Below are positions 8,873 through 15,764 of a DNA stretch of 64,000 nucleotides, piece after piece. The notes under the pieces were generated by a model, which was not told the origin of the DNA, did not search any database, and was given only the letters and a program-made list of their open reading frames with translations. This DNA comes from SIG307 sp964609025 (GTDB lineage Bacteria; Bacillota; Clostridia; Lachnospirales; Lachnospiraceae), in contig CAZSQM010000008.1 in assembly GCA_964609025.1 (NCBI GenBank), positions 42,381 to 106,380 of the forward strand, written 5' to 3'. The position numbers and the translations under genes are program-made. The stretch's first letter is position 1. Every line of letters begins with the position of its first letter.

Positions 8873-9580
8873 TCACCACTCAATCTCGTCAATGGACACG
8901 ACGTTTTTATTGATTTCATTGGACTGTATCTTTCCGCTTTTAATCCGGATAATACGGTCCGCCATCGGGGCAATCGCCTGATTGTGTGTAATAATAATGA
9001 CCGTGGTATTCCGTTTGCGGCTCAAATCATAAAGCAATTTCAAAACAGCCTTTCCGGTTACATAGTCGAGGGCTCCGGTAGGCTCGTCACAGAGCAGTAA
9101 CCGGGGATTTTTTGCCAGTGCCCGGGCAATTGCCACACGCTGCTGCTCCCCTCCCGAAAGCTGTGCCGGAAAATTATCGGCACGCTCCGTAAGTCCGACC
9201 ATGTCAAGCGCGTCTTTCGCCGGAATCGGATTTTTGCAAAGCTGTGCCGCAATTTCTACATTTTCAAGGGCGGTCAGATTCGGAATGAGATTATAGAACT
9301 GAAAAACGAAGCCGACATCGTGGCGGCGGTAGTCAATCAGTTCCCGCTTTCCAAGGGAGGAAATATCCCTGCCGTCAAATTCGATCGTTCCGCCTGTTAT
9401 GGTATCCATCCCTCCTAACATATTTAAAAGGGTTGTCTTACCGGCGCCGGAGGAACCTAAAAGAATACAGAACTCTCCCTGTTCAATTTCAAAGCTGACA
9501 TCGCAAAGCGCATTGATTTGCGCGTTGCCGCTTCCGTAGGTTTTCATCACATGGTCAAATTTTATATAATGCTCCGCCAT
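8873..9580 (-). CDS. ABC transporter ATP-binding protein (MacB/LolD type)
   Basis: A 235-residue ATPase partner of the FtsX-like permease. Visible are Walker A GSSGAGKTT (42-50), the signature LSGGEQQRVAIARAL, Walker B LLLCDEPTGALD and the switch histidine in IIIITHN. The GALD form after Walker B is typical of the LolD/MacB/FtsE class. Its stop overlaps the alternative permease start, so the pair is translationally coupled. Upstream is a leader of about 190 nt with an intrinsic terminator, suggesting attenuation control. Confidence 0.93.
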   Translation of the reverse strand: MAEHYIKFDHVMKTYGSGNAQINALCDVSFEIEQGEFCILLGSSGAGKTTLLNMLGGMDTITGGTIEFDGRDISSLGKRELIDYRRHDVGFVFQFYNLIPNLTALENVEIAAQLCKNPIPAKDALDMVGLTERADNFPAQLSGGEQQRVAIARALAKNPRLLLCDEPTGALDYVTGKAVLKLLYDLSRKRNTTVIIITHNQAIAPMADRIIRIKSGKIQSNEINKNVVSIDEIEW

Positions 9581-9585
9581 AACAG

Positions 9586-9750
9586 TTATCTCTTCCTTTC
9601 TCTGCTTTTCAAAAATATTATATAAAAAGAGTCAATCGCAAGTAAGCTTGCATCGACTCTTTTTGTATATTTCACGCTAATCCGTTTACTCACACAATTT
9701 CTGATTTTGGTACACCTTCTTCCATACCAAATATAAAATCGTCCGATCAT
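9586..9750 (-). CDS. Possible 54-codon leader ORF spanning the ABC attenuator
   Basis: An ATG at 9750 opens 54 codons that run through the whole leader and the terminator hairpin, with the stop 5 nt before the ATPase ATG. The peptide begins MIGRFYIWYGRRCTKIR and is basic. The GAGAGGA sequence touches the ATG, so the ribosome site is poor. If translated, ribosomes would melt the terminator at 9624-9664. A second short frame, MEEGVPKSEIV, starts at 9725 in another register. No homologue is recognised. Confidence 0.35.
   Translation of the reverse strand: MIGRFYIWYGRRCTKIRNCVSKRISVKYTKRVDASLLAIDSFYIIFLKSRERKR
9624..9664 (-). terminator. Intrinsic terminator in the ABC exporter leader (candidate attenuator)
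   Basis: AAAAAGAGTC (9624-9633) pairs with GACTCTTTTT (9655-9664). The inner arms GCAAG and CTTGC add pairing. On the minus strand the hairpin is followed by TTTTTATATAATATTTTT. It lies between the promoter at 9780-9808 and the ATPase start at 9580, so it would stop the exporter's own transcript. Confidence 0.65.
9706..9731 (-). repeat. TTTGGTA-N12-TACCAAA hairpin in the ABC leader
   Basis: A perfect 7-bp inverted repeat (9706-9712 and 9725-9731) lies within the transcribed leader, about 40 nt upstream of the terminator hairpin. It could act as an RNA stem competing with the terminator or as a protein operator. The sequence does not decide between these. Confidence 0.45.
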
Positions 9751-9779
9751 TCCTCTCGGGAAACTCGACTATACCTTAT

Positions 9780-9808
9780 ATATTACAACCATCTATTTTC
9801 AATGTCAA
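9780..9808 (-). promoter_or_regulatory. Sigma-A promoter for the ABC exporter
   Basis: On the minus strand TTGACA (9808-9803), a 17-nt spacer and TAATAT (9785-9780). Transcription would begin near 9773, giving a leader of about 190 nt before the ATPase ATG at 9580. Confidence 0.65.
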
Positions 9809-9932
9809 TACTTTGGCTGTTTGTAGCTTGGCACAAACAATCCTTATAATCAACTTGAATTACATAGAAATGTTTGTTATTATATTTATATAATTTGGGT
9901 GAAACGGAAAACATCTAAATAAGTAGAAAACT

Positions 9933-10179
9933 ATGAAAAATCGTATTTTGATGATAATTGGGCTGTTAGGAATTTTCCGAGCAGGTAAGAACCATGTTAA
10001 ATGACTGGATGCGCTCTCCGGAATCCGGCTTTGACGGTATTATTGATTTTGAAAGTGTCGTAGCTGACCCGAATGACCCGACCAAGCTGTTAAAGTCCTA
10101 TTCCCCGGGCGACGGATTACATCCGTACAAAGCATACGATAAAATGGCAGATGCCATTGACCTTTCCTTATTTGAATAG
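9933..10179 (+). pseudogene. Remnant of a secreted SGNH/GDSL esterase gene
   Basis: The segment 9994-10179 encodes a 61-residue tail (LNDWMRSPESGFDGIIDF ... GDGLHPYKAYDKMADAI) that matches the C-terminus of GDSL-family lipases/esterases, including the catalytic Asp-x-x-His (DGLH). In another frame, 9933-10001 begins MKNRILMIIGLLG, a signal-peptide-like start. The GDS serine block and several hundred internal codons are missing and the two parts are out of frame. A weak promoter-like TTGAAT-N17-TATTAT lies at 9855-9883. An internal deletion with frameshift is the likeliest explanation. Confidence 0.6.
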
Positions 10180-10210
10180 ATTGGCTTCCTAAGGATTTTC
10201 CTATAAAGCA

Positions 10211-10249
10211 AAAAAAGAACCGCTAAAGAGTGAACTCTTTGCGGTTCTT
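10211..10249 (-). terminator. Terminator of the rpsB-tsf operon
   Basis: A long hairpin, AAGAACCG plus AAAGAG pairing with CTCTTT plus CGGTTCTT (10215-10249, one bulge, 4-nt loop), is followed on the minus strand by a run of T. It lies 35 nt past the tsf stop. Confidence 0.92.
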
Positions 10250-10283
10250 AATTTTACACTAATACGTGCTCGTAGCTAAACGC

Positions 10284-11225
10284 TTACAGGCCCATCTGAG
10301 CTGCAACTTCTGCTGCAAAGTTCTCCTGCTTCTTCTCCAGACCTTCGCCGGTTTCGAAACGAACGAACTTCTTGATTGCAAGCGTAATGCCGTTATTCTT
10401 AGCAACCTGAGCTACATACTGAGCTACGGACTGCTTGCCGTCCTCTGCCTTTACATATACCTGATCCAACAGGCAGATTTCCTTTAATTCCTTCTTGATA
10501 CGGCCCTGAATCATGCCCTCGATAACCTTCTCCGGCTTCTGGGACTCCTTCGGATCGTTCATAATCTGCGCCTTAATGATTTCCTTCTCATGTGCAAGGT
10601 AATCTGCGTCAACCTCAGCCTCGCAGGTATACTTCGGATTCATAGCCGCAATCTGCATTGCTACGTTCTTTGCACACTCCTTTGCCGCTGCGCTGGCCTC
10701 GGAAGCCTCCATCTCAATTAAAACGCCGATCTTACCGCCGCTGTGGATATAGGTTTCAATAAAGCCGTTCTCAGCTACAACCTTAGCGAAACGACGAATC
10801 TTCATATTCTCACCGATAACTGCAATCTGAGCTGCAAGCTCCTCTGCAACGGTCTTCGTGGTATCCTTTGCCCAGGTTTCGGCAAGGAAAGCGTCGATGT
10901 CTGCCGCATTGCTCGTAACTACCTGCTCAACAACTGCCTTTACATAGTTACGGAACTTCTCGTTCTTTGCAACGAAGTCGGTTTCGGAATTTACTTCAAC
11001 GATAGCAGCTACCTTGCCGTCTGCGCTGACGGTCGTTTCACAGATACCCTCTGCTGCGATTCTGCCGGCCTTCTTTGCTGCCTTTGCAAGACCCTTTTCT
11101 CTTAAATACTCTACTGCCTTATCCATATCGCCGTTCGTTTCTGCAAGAGCCTTCTTACAATCCATCATGCCGGCGCTGGTCATCTCTCTTAATTCCTTTA
11201 CCATAGATGCGGTAATCTCTGCCAT
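10284..11225 (-). CDS. tsf: Elongation factor Ts
   Basis: Guanine-nucleotide exchange factor that recycles EF-Tu. The 313-residue protein has the N-terminal UBA-like domain (MAEITASMVKELREMTSAGM), the MDCKKAL motif and the TDFVAKNE motif characteristic of EF-Ts, followed by the two core subdomains with normal length. The ATG at 11225 follows GGAGGCAAAT. It lies 90 nt downstream of rpsB in the classical rpsB-tsf operon and is followed by a strong terminator. Confidence 0.98.
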   Translation of the reverse strand: MAEITASMVKELREMTSAGMMDCKKALAETNGDMDKAVEYLREKGLAKAAKKAGRIAAEGICETTVSADGKVAAIVEVNSETDFVAKNEKFRNYVKAVVEQVVTSNAADIDAFLAETWAKDTTKTVAEELAAQIAVIGENMKIRRFAKVVAENGFIETYIHSGGKIGVLIEMEASEASAAAKECAKNVAMQIAAMNPKYTCEAEVDADYLAHEKEIIKAQIMNDPKESQKPEKVIEGMIQGRIKKELKEICLLDQVYVKAEDGKQSVAQYVAQVAKNNGITLAIKKFVRFETGEGLEKKQENFAAEVAAQMGL

Positions 11226-11314
11226 TTTATTTGCCTCCTATTTGTTGAATTTATTTGACAGTGCGTTCCCAAAACAGGGAACGCACCTCGCATTTCACAT
11301 TTTACTGATCCGAA

Positions 11315-12061
11315 TTACTCGGCAACAGCTTCTTCTGCAACTTCCTCAGCCTCAGCAGCCGGAGCGTCGGTAAACTGCTCGCCCTGATTTGCCTCGATAA
11401 CAGCGTCCGCCATCTTTGCAACGATAAGCTTAACAGCTCTGATTGCGTCATCGTTACCCGGAATTACATAATCTAACTCTTCCGGATCACAGTTCGTGTC
11501 TGCGATACCGATTAACGGGATACCCAGAGAATGTGCTTCCTGTACACAGATTCTTTCCTTCTTCGGGTCTACGATGAAGATTGCGTCCGGAATTTCCTTC
11601 ATTTCCTTAATACCGCCAAGGTTCTTCTCAAGCTTTGCCCATTCCTTCTTTAACTCGATTACTTCCTTCTTCGGAAGAACTTCGAACGTTCCGTCCTCGC
11701 TCATCTTCTCGATTGCCTTTAATCTTGCGATTCTGGACTGGATGGTTCTGAAGTTGGTCAGCATACCGCCGAGCCATCTCTCGTTTACATAGAACATACC
11801 GCAGCGCTCTGCTTCGGTCTTAACGGAATCCTGTGCCTGCTTCTTGGTGCCGACAAACAAAATCTTACCGCCGTTTGCAACGATGTCCTTAATTGCAAAG
11901 TAAGCCTCGTCTACCTTACCTACCGACTTCTGTAAGTCGATGATGTAGATACCGTTTCTCTCGGTGTAGATGTACTCTGCCATCTTCGGGTTCCATCTTC
12001 TGGTCTGATGTCCGAAATGAACACCTGCTTCAAGTAACTGCTTCATAGAAATAACGCTCAT
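11315..12061 (-). CDS. rpsB: 30S ribosomal protein S2
   Basis: Small-subunit ribosomal protein of 248 residues. The start MSVISMKQLLEAGVHFGHQ, the motif RRWNPKM, the NERWLGGMLTN segment and LGIPLIGIADTNCDP are typical of S2. An acidic tail of about 20 residues follows. The frame is open to 12262, but the ATG at 12061 has a TGGAGGTAGT ribosome site and gives the normal start. It is followed by tsf and preceded by its own promoter and a structured leader. Its position after the fla/che operon matches Bacillus subtilis. Confidence 0.98.
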   Translation of the reverse strand: MSVISMKQLLEAGVHFGHQTRRWNPKMAEYIYTERNGIYIIDLQKSVGKVDEAYFAIKDIVANGGKILFVGTKKQAQDSVKTEAERCGMFYVNERWLGGMLTNFRTIQSRIARLKAIEKMSEDGTFEVLPKKEVIELKKEWAKLEKNLGGIKEMKEIPDAIFIVDPKKERICVQEAHSLGIPLIGIADTNCDPEELDYVIPGNDDAIRAVKLIVAKMADAVIEANQGEQFTDAPAAEAEEVAEEAVAE

Positions 12062-12121
12062 GATACTACCTCCATTTGGTTTTAATCTTCTGTGTGCCTC
12101 TTTTACCGGCAACCGCGAGCA

Positions 12122-12171
12122 ACGGCACCCTGCCGTGAGTCCACACACATGCTTATTTCGGCCTACGCCGA
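12122..12171 (-). promoter_or_regulatory. Structured rpsB leader (possible S2 autoregulatory element)
   Basis: The transcribed 5' leader of rpsB has two stable hairpins: TCGGC-GTAG-GCCGA (12171-12158) and ACGGCA-GGG-TGCCGT (12136-12122). GTGTGT and CACACA segments outside them could pair over a longer range. Many ribosomal-protein leaders bind their product, but no named family is recognised here. Confidence 0.4.
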
Positions 12172-12185
12172 CTGCACCGTCTGAT

Positions 12186-12214
12186 AGTTTATCACAAATC
12201 AAAGAAAAAGGCAA
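12186..12214 (-). promoter_or_regulatory. Extended -10 sigma-A promoter for rpsB-tsf
   Basis: On the minus strand TTGCCT (12214-12209), a 17-nt spacer and TAAACT (12191-12186), with TG one base upstream of the -10. The -35 box lies inside the descending arm of the preceding terminator. Confidence 0.65.
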
Positions 12215-12241
12215 GCACTTTTTTCCAAAGTCTTGCCTTTT
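12206..12241 (-). terminator. Terminator closing the fla/che operon
   Basis: AAAAGGCAAG pairs perfectly with CTTGCCTTTT (10 bp, 16-nt loop) and is followed on the minus strand by TCTTTGATT. It lies about 50 nt after the stop at 12290 and is the first strong terminator seen downstream of flgB. Confidence 0.85.
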
Positions 12242-12289
12242 CTTATCATTCTCCCGAAACAAGTCGCTCCTGCACTTCCGATTCGTTTC

Positions 12290-12946
12290 CTACCTCGTCA
12301 GAATTCCCGCAATCTCCCCATAGCCCGCTCCTTTCGGAATCGTAAATGTACCGACGTTAATATAATCCGTCAGCTTCTCCCGTTTCAGATAATCTACAAA
12401 ATCCTCCGCGTCCGCAACCGCTCCCGCAGACTCTAACAGTTCCGCCACCCGCATTGCGGTCATCCCCCGCTCCACTTTAATCGTATAGGAAACTGCCTGC
12501 GGACTTTCGGTCGGCTCCGGTGTAGCGACGGGTGTTGTTGTCGGCGTTGCTGTAATCGTCGGCTCCGGCGTCGGTATCGGCGTATTGGTTGCCTTTGGTG
12601 CCTCGGTTGGCTTTGGCGTCACCGTCGGCCTTTCGGTCGGCTTTGGCGGGGCAGGAGAAGCCGGCTGTTTGGGCGGTTCCGGCGTCGGTATCGGAGAAGG
12701 CGTCGGCTCCGGTGTGCCCTCCGGCGTAAGCGCTGCGGGCGGAGTAAGCTGTTCCTTTTCCTTTAGTTTATCGATATCATCTGCGGTCACGCCGCTCTCC
12801 TTTTTTGTATAGCCAAGCTCCTGCGCCCTGACGATGACTTCTTCATCCGTCATCGCCGGCTGGCTTTTCGGAAATGCAATCGCACACAGGAGCGCCGTTA
12901 CGACAACACCGATTCCCATGCCGCGCATATAATATTTTCTTTTCAT
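12290..12946 (-). CDS. Membrane-anchored Pro/Thr-rich protein with YceG/MltG-like C-terminal domain
   Basis: A 218-residue protein of uncertain role and the last gene of the fla/che operon. One membrane helix lies near residues 8-25, followed by a short charged region, a long Pro/Thr/Glu-rich linker (about 70-145) and a small C-terminal domain (about 148-218, TIKVERGMTAMRVAELLE ... FTIPKGAGYGEIAGIL) that resembles the LysM-like N-terminal module of MltG/YceG. The catalytic lytic transglycosylase domain of MltG is absent, so enzymatic activity is not expected. The architecture suggests a surface protein spanning the wall. Confidence 0.6.
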   Translation of the reverse strand: MKRKYYMRGMGIGVVVTALLCAIAFPKSQPAMTDEEVIVRAQELGYTKKESGVTADDIDKLKEKEQLTPPAALTPEGTPEPTPSPIPTPEPPKQPASPAPPKPTERPTVTPKPTEAPKATNTPIPTPEPTITATPTTTPVATPEPTESPQAVSYTIKVERGMTAMRVAELLESAGAVADAEDFVDYLKREKLTDYINVGTFTIPKGAGYGEIAGILTR

Positions 12947-12966
12947 CGCAATCCGTCCTTTATCTT

Positions 12967-13701
12967 CTATGCCCCGTACAAATCAATCACCAGCTTCACT
13001 TCGCCCTGTCCCATGCCAAGCTCTCTGGAAATCTCCCGTACCGATTTTCCTTTTTTATAAAGCTCCAATATTCTTTCCTTCGGTAAATCCCCGTCTGCTT
13101 CCCGGTCCGCTTCTCCCGTCATCGCCGCAGCTAAGAGCTCCGCAATATCCTCCGACGGCGTTTTTTCCGGCACCGGTTTCTTTTCCGCAGGCTTCTTCGG
13201 TGCCGCCTGCTTCTTTGTCGGACGTCCCGCATCCTCCGATGACATCGTCTTTGTCAAAGAGGCCTCCGGTACAGTTCTTTTCTTTCCTTCCTCCTGTGCC
13301 TGCTTTAAGGCTTCCTGCACCTTCTTTGCGTCGGCAATCTCGGTTTTCAGCTCCTCCTTTGTTTCCGTTACCATGTTATACAAAAACATCACGTCGGAAT
13401 TGTTCTTATCCAGACGTTCCAATATCTGCTTGGAAAATTCGTCTACCGACATGATTTTCTCATTCGCAACCTGACTTAAATAGTCGTCCGTTTTTAAGAT
13501 TACCTCTTCGGTTTTCTCGGATACAATGCGGTCCACCGTCTGCCGCAGCCGTTCCGTTTCCTCTGCCGAAAGCTCCCGTTTTGCCAGACGTTTGATTAAC
13601 TCGTCGTAATCCGTTTCCGGTACAGTCTTCTCCGGGATAAAACAGCTGCCCACAAGTAATGCCGCTCCTAACACTATCATAATAATGGTAATCGGTTCCA
13701 T
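12967..13701 (-). CDS. SwrB-like single-pass membrane protein with coiled coil and C-terminal HTH
   Basis: A 244-residue protein. An N-terminal membrane helix (about 3-22, IIMIVLGAALLVGSC) is followed by a charged helical region with coiled-coil character (about 30-130), a Lys/Pro/Glu-rich linker, and a C-terminal helix-turn-helix-like segment (KERILELYKKGKSVREISRE, last 40 residues). I believe it belongs to the DUF6115 group, unverified. In Bacillus subtilis the gene between sigD and rpsB is swrB, a single-pass membrane protein that promotes flagellar export, and this gene has a similar place and layout. Functional equivalence is inferred. Confidence 0.6.
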   Translation of the reverse strand: MEPITIIMIVLGAALLVGSCFIPEKTVPETDYDELIKRLAKRELSAEETERLRQTVDRIVSEKTEEVILKTDDYLSQVANEKIMSVDEFSKQILERLDKNNSDVMFLYNMVTETKEELKTEIADAKKVQEALKQAQEEGKKRTVPEASLTKTMSSEDAGRPTKKQAAPKKPAEKKPVPEKTPSEDIAELLAAAMTGEADREADGDLPKERILELYKKGKSVREISRELGMGQGEVKLVIDLYGA

Positions 13702-13721
13702 ATGCTTCCTCTTTTCTGCAA

Positions 13722-14036
13722 TTATACGGTAATGTCAAAGGTACTGCCGCGCATTTTCATCCGCTGTTCCTCTTCCTTTTTTTCCTGTTCTTTTCTTTTT
13801 CCGGCAGAATCGCCGTATGCCCCCCTGCCGCGCTCCTTTGCATCGTACTTCTGCTCTTCGTTTTCCGTTTTATTCGAGCGCACTGTCTGGGTTTCATGCT
13901 GTCTTGCCTGCTGCTGCACCGTACCTGCAATGGTCTGCTGCTGGTTGGCCGGATGCTGTATTTCCTGCTGCTTATAAGCACCGGCTTCCTGCGTCTTCGG
14001 AGCCATGGAAACCATATCCAGTCTTGTAATCGGCAT
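13722..14036 (-). CDS. Small hydrophilic protein of the fla/che operon tail
   Basis: A 104-residue protein with no recognised domain. It starts MPITRLDMVSMAP, is rich in Gln, Glu, Lys and Arg, has no membrane helix, and is probably largely helical or disordered. The ATG at 14036 follows AAAGGAGGAACCGTT. An alternative frame (13757-13981) inside it lacks a ribosome site and is treated as a shadow. It sits between the FapA-like gene and the SwrB-like gene, so a role linked to flagellar assembly is possible but unsupported by motifs. Confidence 0.65.
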   Translation of the reverse strand: MPITRLDMVSMAPKTQEAGAYKQQEIQHPANQQQTIAGTVQQQARQHETQTVRSNKTENEEQKYDAKERGRGAYGDSAGKRKEQEKKEEEQRMKMRGSTFDITV

Positions 14037-14112
14037 AACGGTTCCTCCTTTCTGTTCCGGCGTAATACAACCGATGCTTTGCCCCCTTGCTCTTACCGTA
14101 TCTACGGAAGAA

Positions 14113-14140
14113 GGGGCTGTCGCATCTGTTGCACAGCCCC
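14113..14140 (-). terminator. Intercistronic GC-rich hairpin after the FapA-like gene
   Basis: GGGGCTGT pairs with ACAGCCCC (8 bp, 12-nt loop) in the 112-nt gap, followed on the minus strand by TTCTTCC. The T tract is interrupted, so it may act as a partial terminator or an RNA-processing and stability element. Confidence 0.45.
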
Positions 14141-14148
14141 ATCAATGT

Positions 14149-15750
14149 TTAATAAGCGTCTATCTTCACATCTCCGCGGTCTTTCACGAATCTTGCATGT
14201 GACAACTCTGTTTTTACATAATAAACCGCGCCCGCAATCGTAATCTTACACCCGGAATAAGCGGTTTGCGACACTCTTACCATGCCGTTGCTCTTCATTT
14301 CCATATCATCCTTGAGCTCGTCCAGACGCTTCTCGATTTCCTCCGTCCGGATATCAATCTCACCGATTCGCTTCTGGCTCTGTTTTAATAAAAGAAGCTT
14401 ATCAACAGGAAGCTGCTCGCCCTGCTTTAATTTTTTAACAAGCATAACAAGGGTCTGTCCTGCCTTTTCTTTCTCTGCTTCCAGCTCCGGAAGCTGCTTT
14501 TCCAGTCTGCGGTACTCCTCCGCAATGGTCGGGTCCACGCCTACTTCCAACAAGGTATTCGTTCCCATATTGGAACCCACCGTCTTTGCTTCAATCAGCT
14601 GACCGCACCGCGTGCTTCCGCCGGTAATGAAGCCCTTCTTTCCGCCAACAATCACATCGGTCTTTGCGGACACCTGACTGTGCATAATCGCCTCGGAATG
14701 CACATAACCGTACCTTGAAATCACCTCGGCGCTTTCAATAAACTTCGAAATAATATTGCCCTGTGCAATCAGCTTGCCCCGGGACATTCCCTGAATACCG
14801 CGCATCAGAACAATCTGACCGCCCGCCAGAATTTCGGCTCCTTCCACAACGCCGTGAACCACAACATCGCCTTTCGCGTCAATCTTAAAGCCGGTACGAA
14901 CATTCCCCTTTACCTCAACATTTCCTTCGCATACGATATCGCCGGTGGAAGAATCCACGTCTGCCGCCACTTCATAGGTATCCGATACAAACACCTTACC
15001 GTCCACCAGACTTACATGACCGCTTACCTCGGAATACATTTTTAATCCGTCCTCGGAAAGATGAATCCGGTTTGCATGACGCAGTACCAGATTATTGACC
15101 TTGGCGGGACGAATCGGCTTTCCGCACACATCGATTCCCGGTCTTCCCTGTACTGCGGGCGTCAGCTCTGCCAGCAAATCTCCCGCCTTGACCGGACAAA
15201 TCGTGTCAAGCGTATGGAAATCCACCGAGCCGTCTTCCAACATCTTCGGTTTCAAGGTCAAATCCGTGTTGAAATGGTAGGTAATCTTCGCATTCTTTCC
15301 TTCTACCGGAAGCGTTGCCTTCGCAAGCTCAAGCGGCGTACAGTACACTCTTTCCGCATTGATTTCTTCTAACATTTCCTCGTTGAGTCCGTACTTTACC
15401 CCGGCGCGCACCATTTCCCCCACCAGTTCATCCTTTGACATCGTACTTCCGCCCTCAGACGGCGGAAACAGCGTAATAACGGCACTCAGATGATCCGCGC
15501 TTATCTCAACCGCAGCGGATTCGTTGATAGGAAGTATCTTTTCCTGGGTCAGCCGCAATTCCTCTTTCTTGGAGAGTTTGGTAAGGACATCGGAAAGCTG
15601 CTTTTTATCATAGCCGATACGCCATTTGGACAAATAAGAGTCCACCATATCAAAACGCGGACCTTTTCCTCCCTCCTGCGGCGGGTAGAATACAATCCAT
15701 GTTCCGTCATCCCTGATACTGATTTGAAAATATCCGTTTAACTGTGCCAT
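14149..15750 (-). CDS. FapA/DUF342-family protein (flagellar assembly protein A)
   Basis: A 533-residue cytoplasmic protein with the DUF342 signature: an N-terminal alpha/beta region, a central stretch of short repeated beta turns (about 200-390, many VxGxV-type repeats such as GNVEVKGNVRTG and GDVVVHGVVEGAE) that should form a beta helix, and a C-terminal coiled coil (about 400-480). Some DUF342 proteins, such as FapA of Vibrio vulnificus, affect flagellar placement. Location just downstream of fliA supports a motility role. The biochemical function is unknown. Confidence 0.8.
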   Translation of the reverse strand: MAQLNGYFQISIRDDGTWIVFYPPQEGGKGPRFDMVDSYLSKWRIGYDKKQLSDVLTKLSKKEELRLTQEKILPINESAAVEISADHLSAVITLFPPSEGGSTMSKDELVGEMVRAGVKYGLNEEMLEEINAERVYCTPLELAKATLPVEGKNAKITYHFNTDLTLKPKMLEDGSVDFHTLDTICPVKAGDLLAELTPAVQGRPGIDVCGKPIRPAKVNNLVLRHANRIHLSEDGLKMYSEVSGHVSLVDGKVFVSDTYEVAADVDSSTGDIVCEGNVEVKGNVRTGFKIDAKGDVVVHGVVEGAEILAGGQIVLMRGIQGMSRGKLIAQGNIISKFIESAEVISRYGYVHSEAIMHSQVSAKTDVIVGGKKGFITGGSTRCGQLIEAKTVGSNMGTNTLLEVGVDPTIAEEYRRLEKQLPELEAEKEKAGQTLVMLVKKLKQGEQLPVDKLLLLKQSQKRIGEIDIRTEEIEKRLDELKDDMEMKSNGMVRVSQTAYSGCKITIAGAVYYVKTELSHARFVKDRGDVKIDAY

Positions 15751-15764
15751 CCCATGCTCCTTTA

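Noticed and set aside
9586..9808. T-box or riboswitch in the ABC leader
   Set aside because: No AGGGTGG-type T-box sequence or recognised riboswitch core was found; only a terminator and one further stem are visible.
9994..10179. Intact small gene of 61 codons
   Set aside because: It matches only the C-terminal end of a much longer esterase family and lacks the catalytic serine region.
13757..13981. Alternative 74-codon frame within the 13722-14036 gene
   Set aside because: No ribosome site, and the longer frame has a strong GGAGG site and normal spacing to its neighbours.
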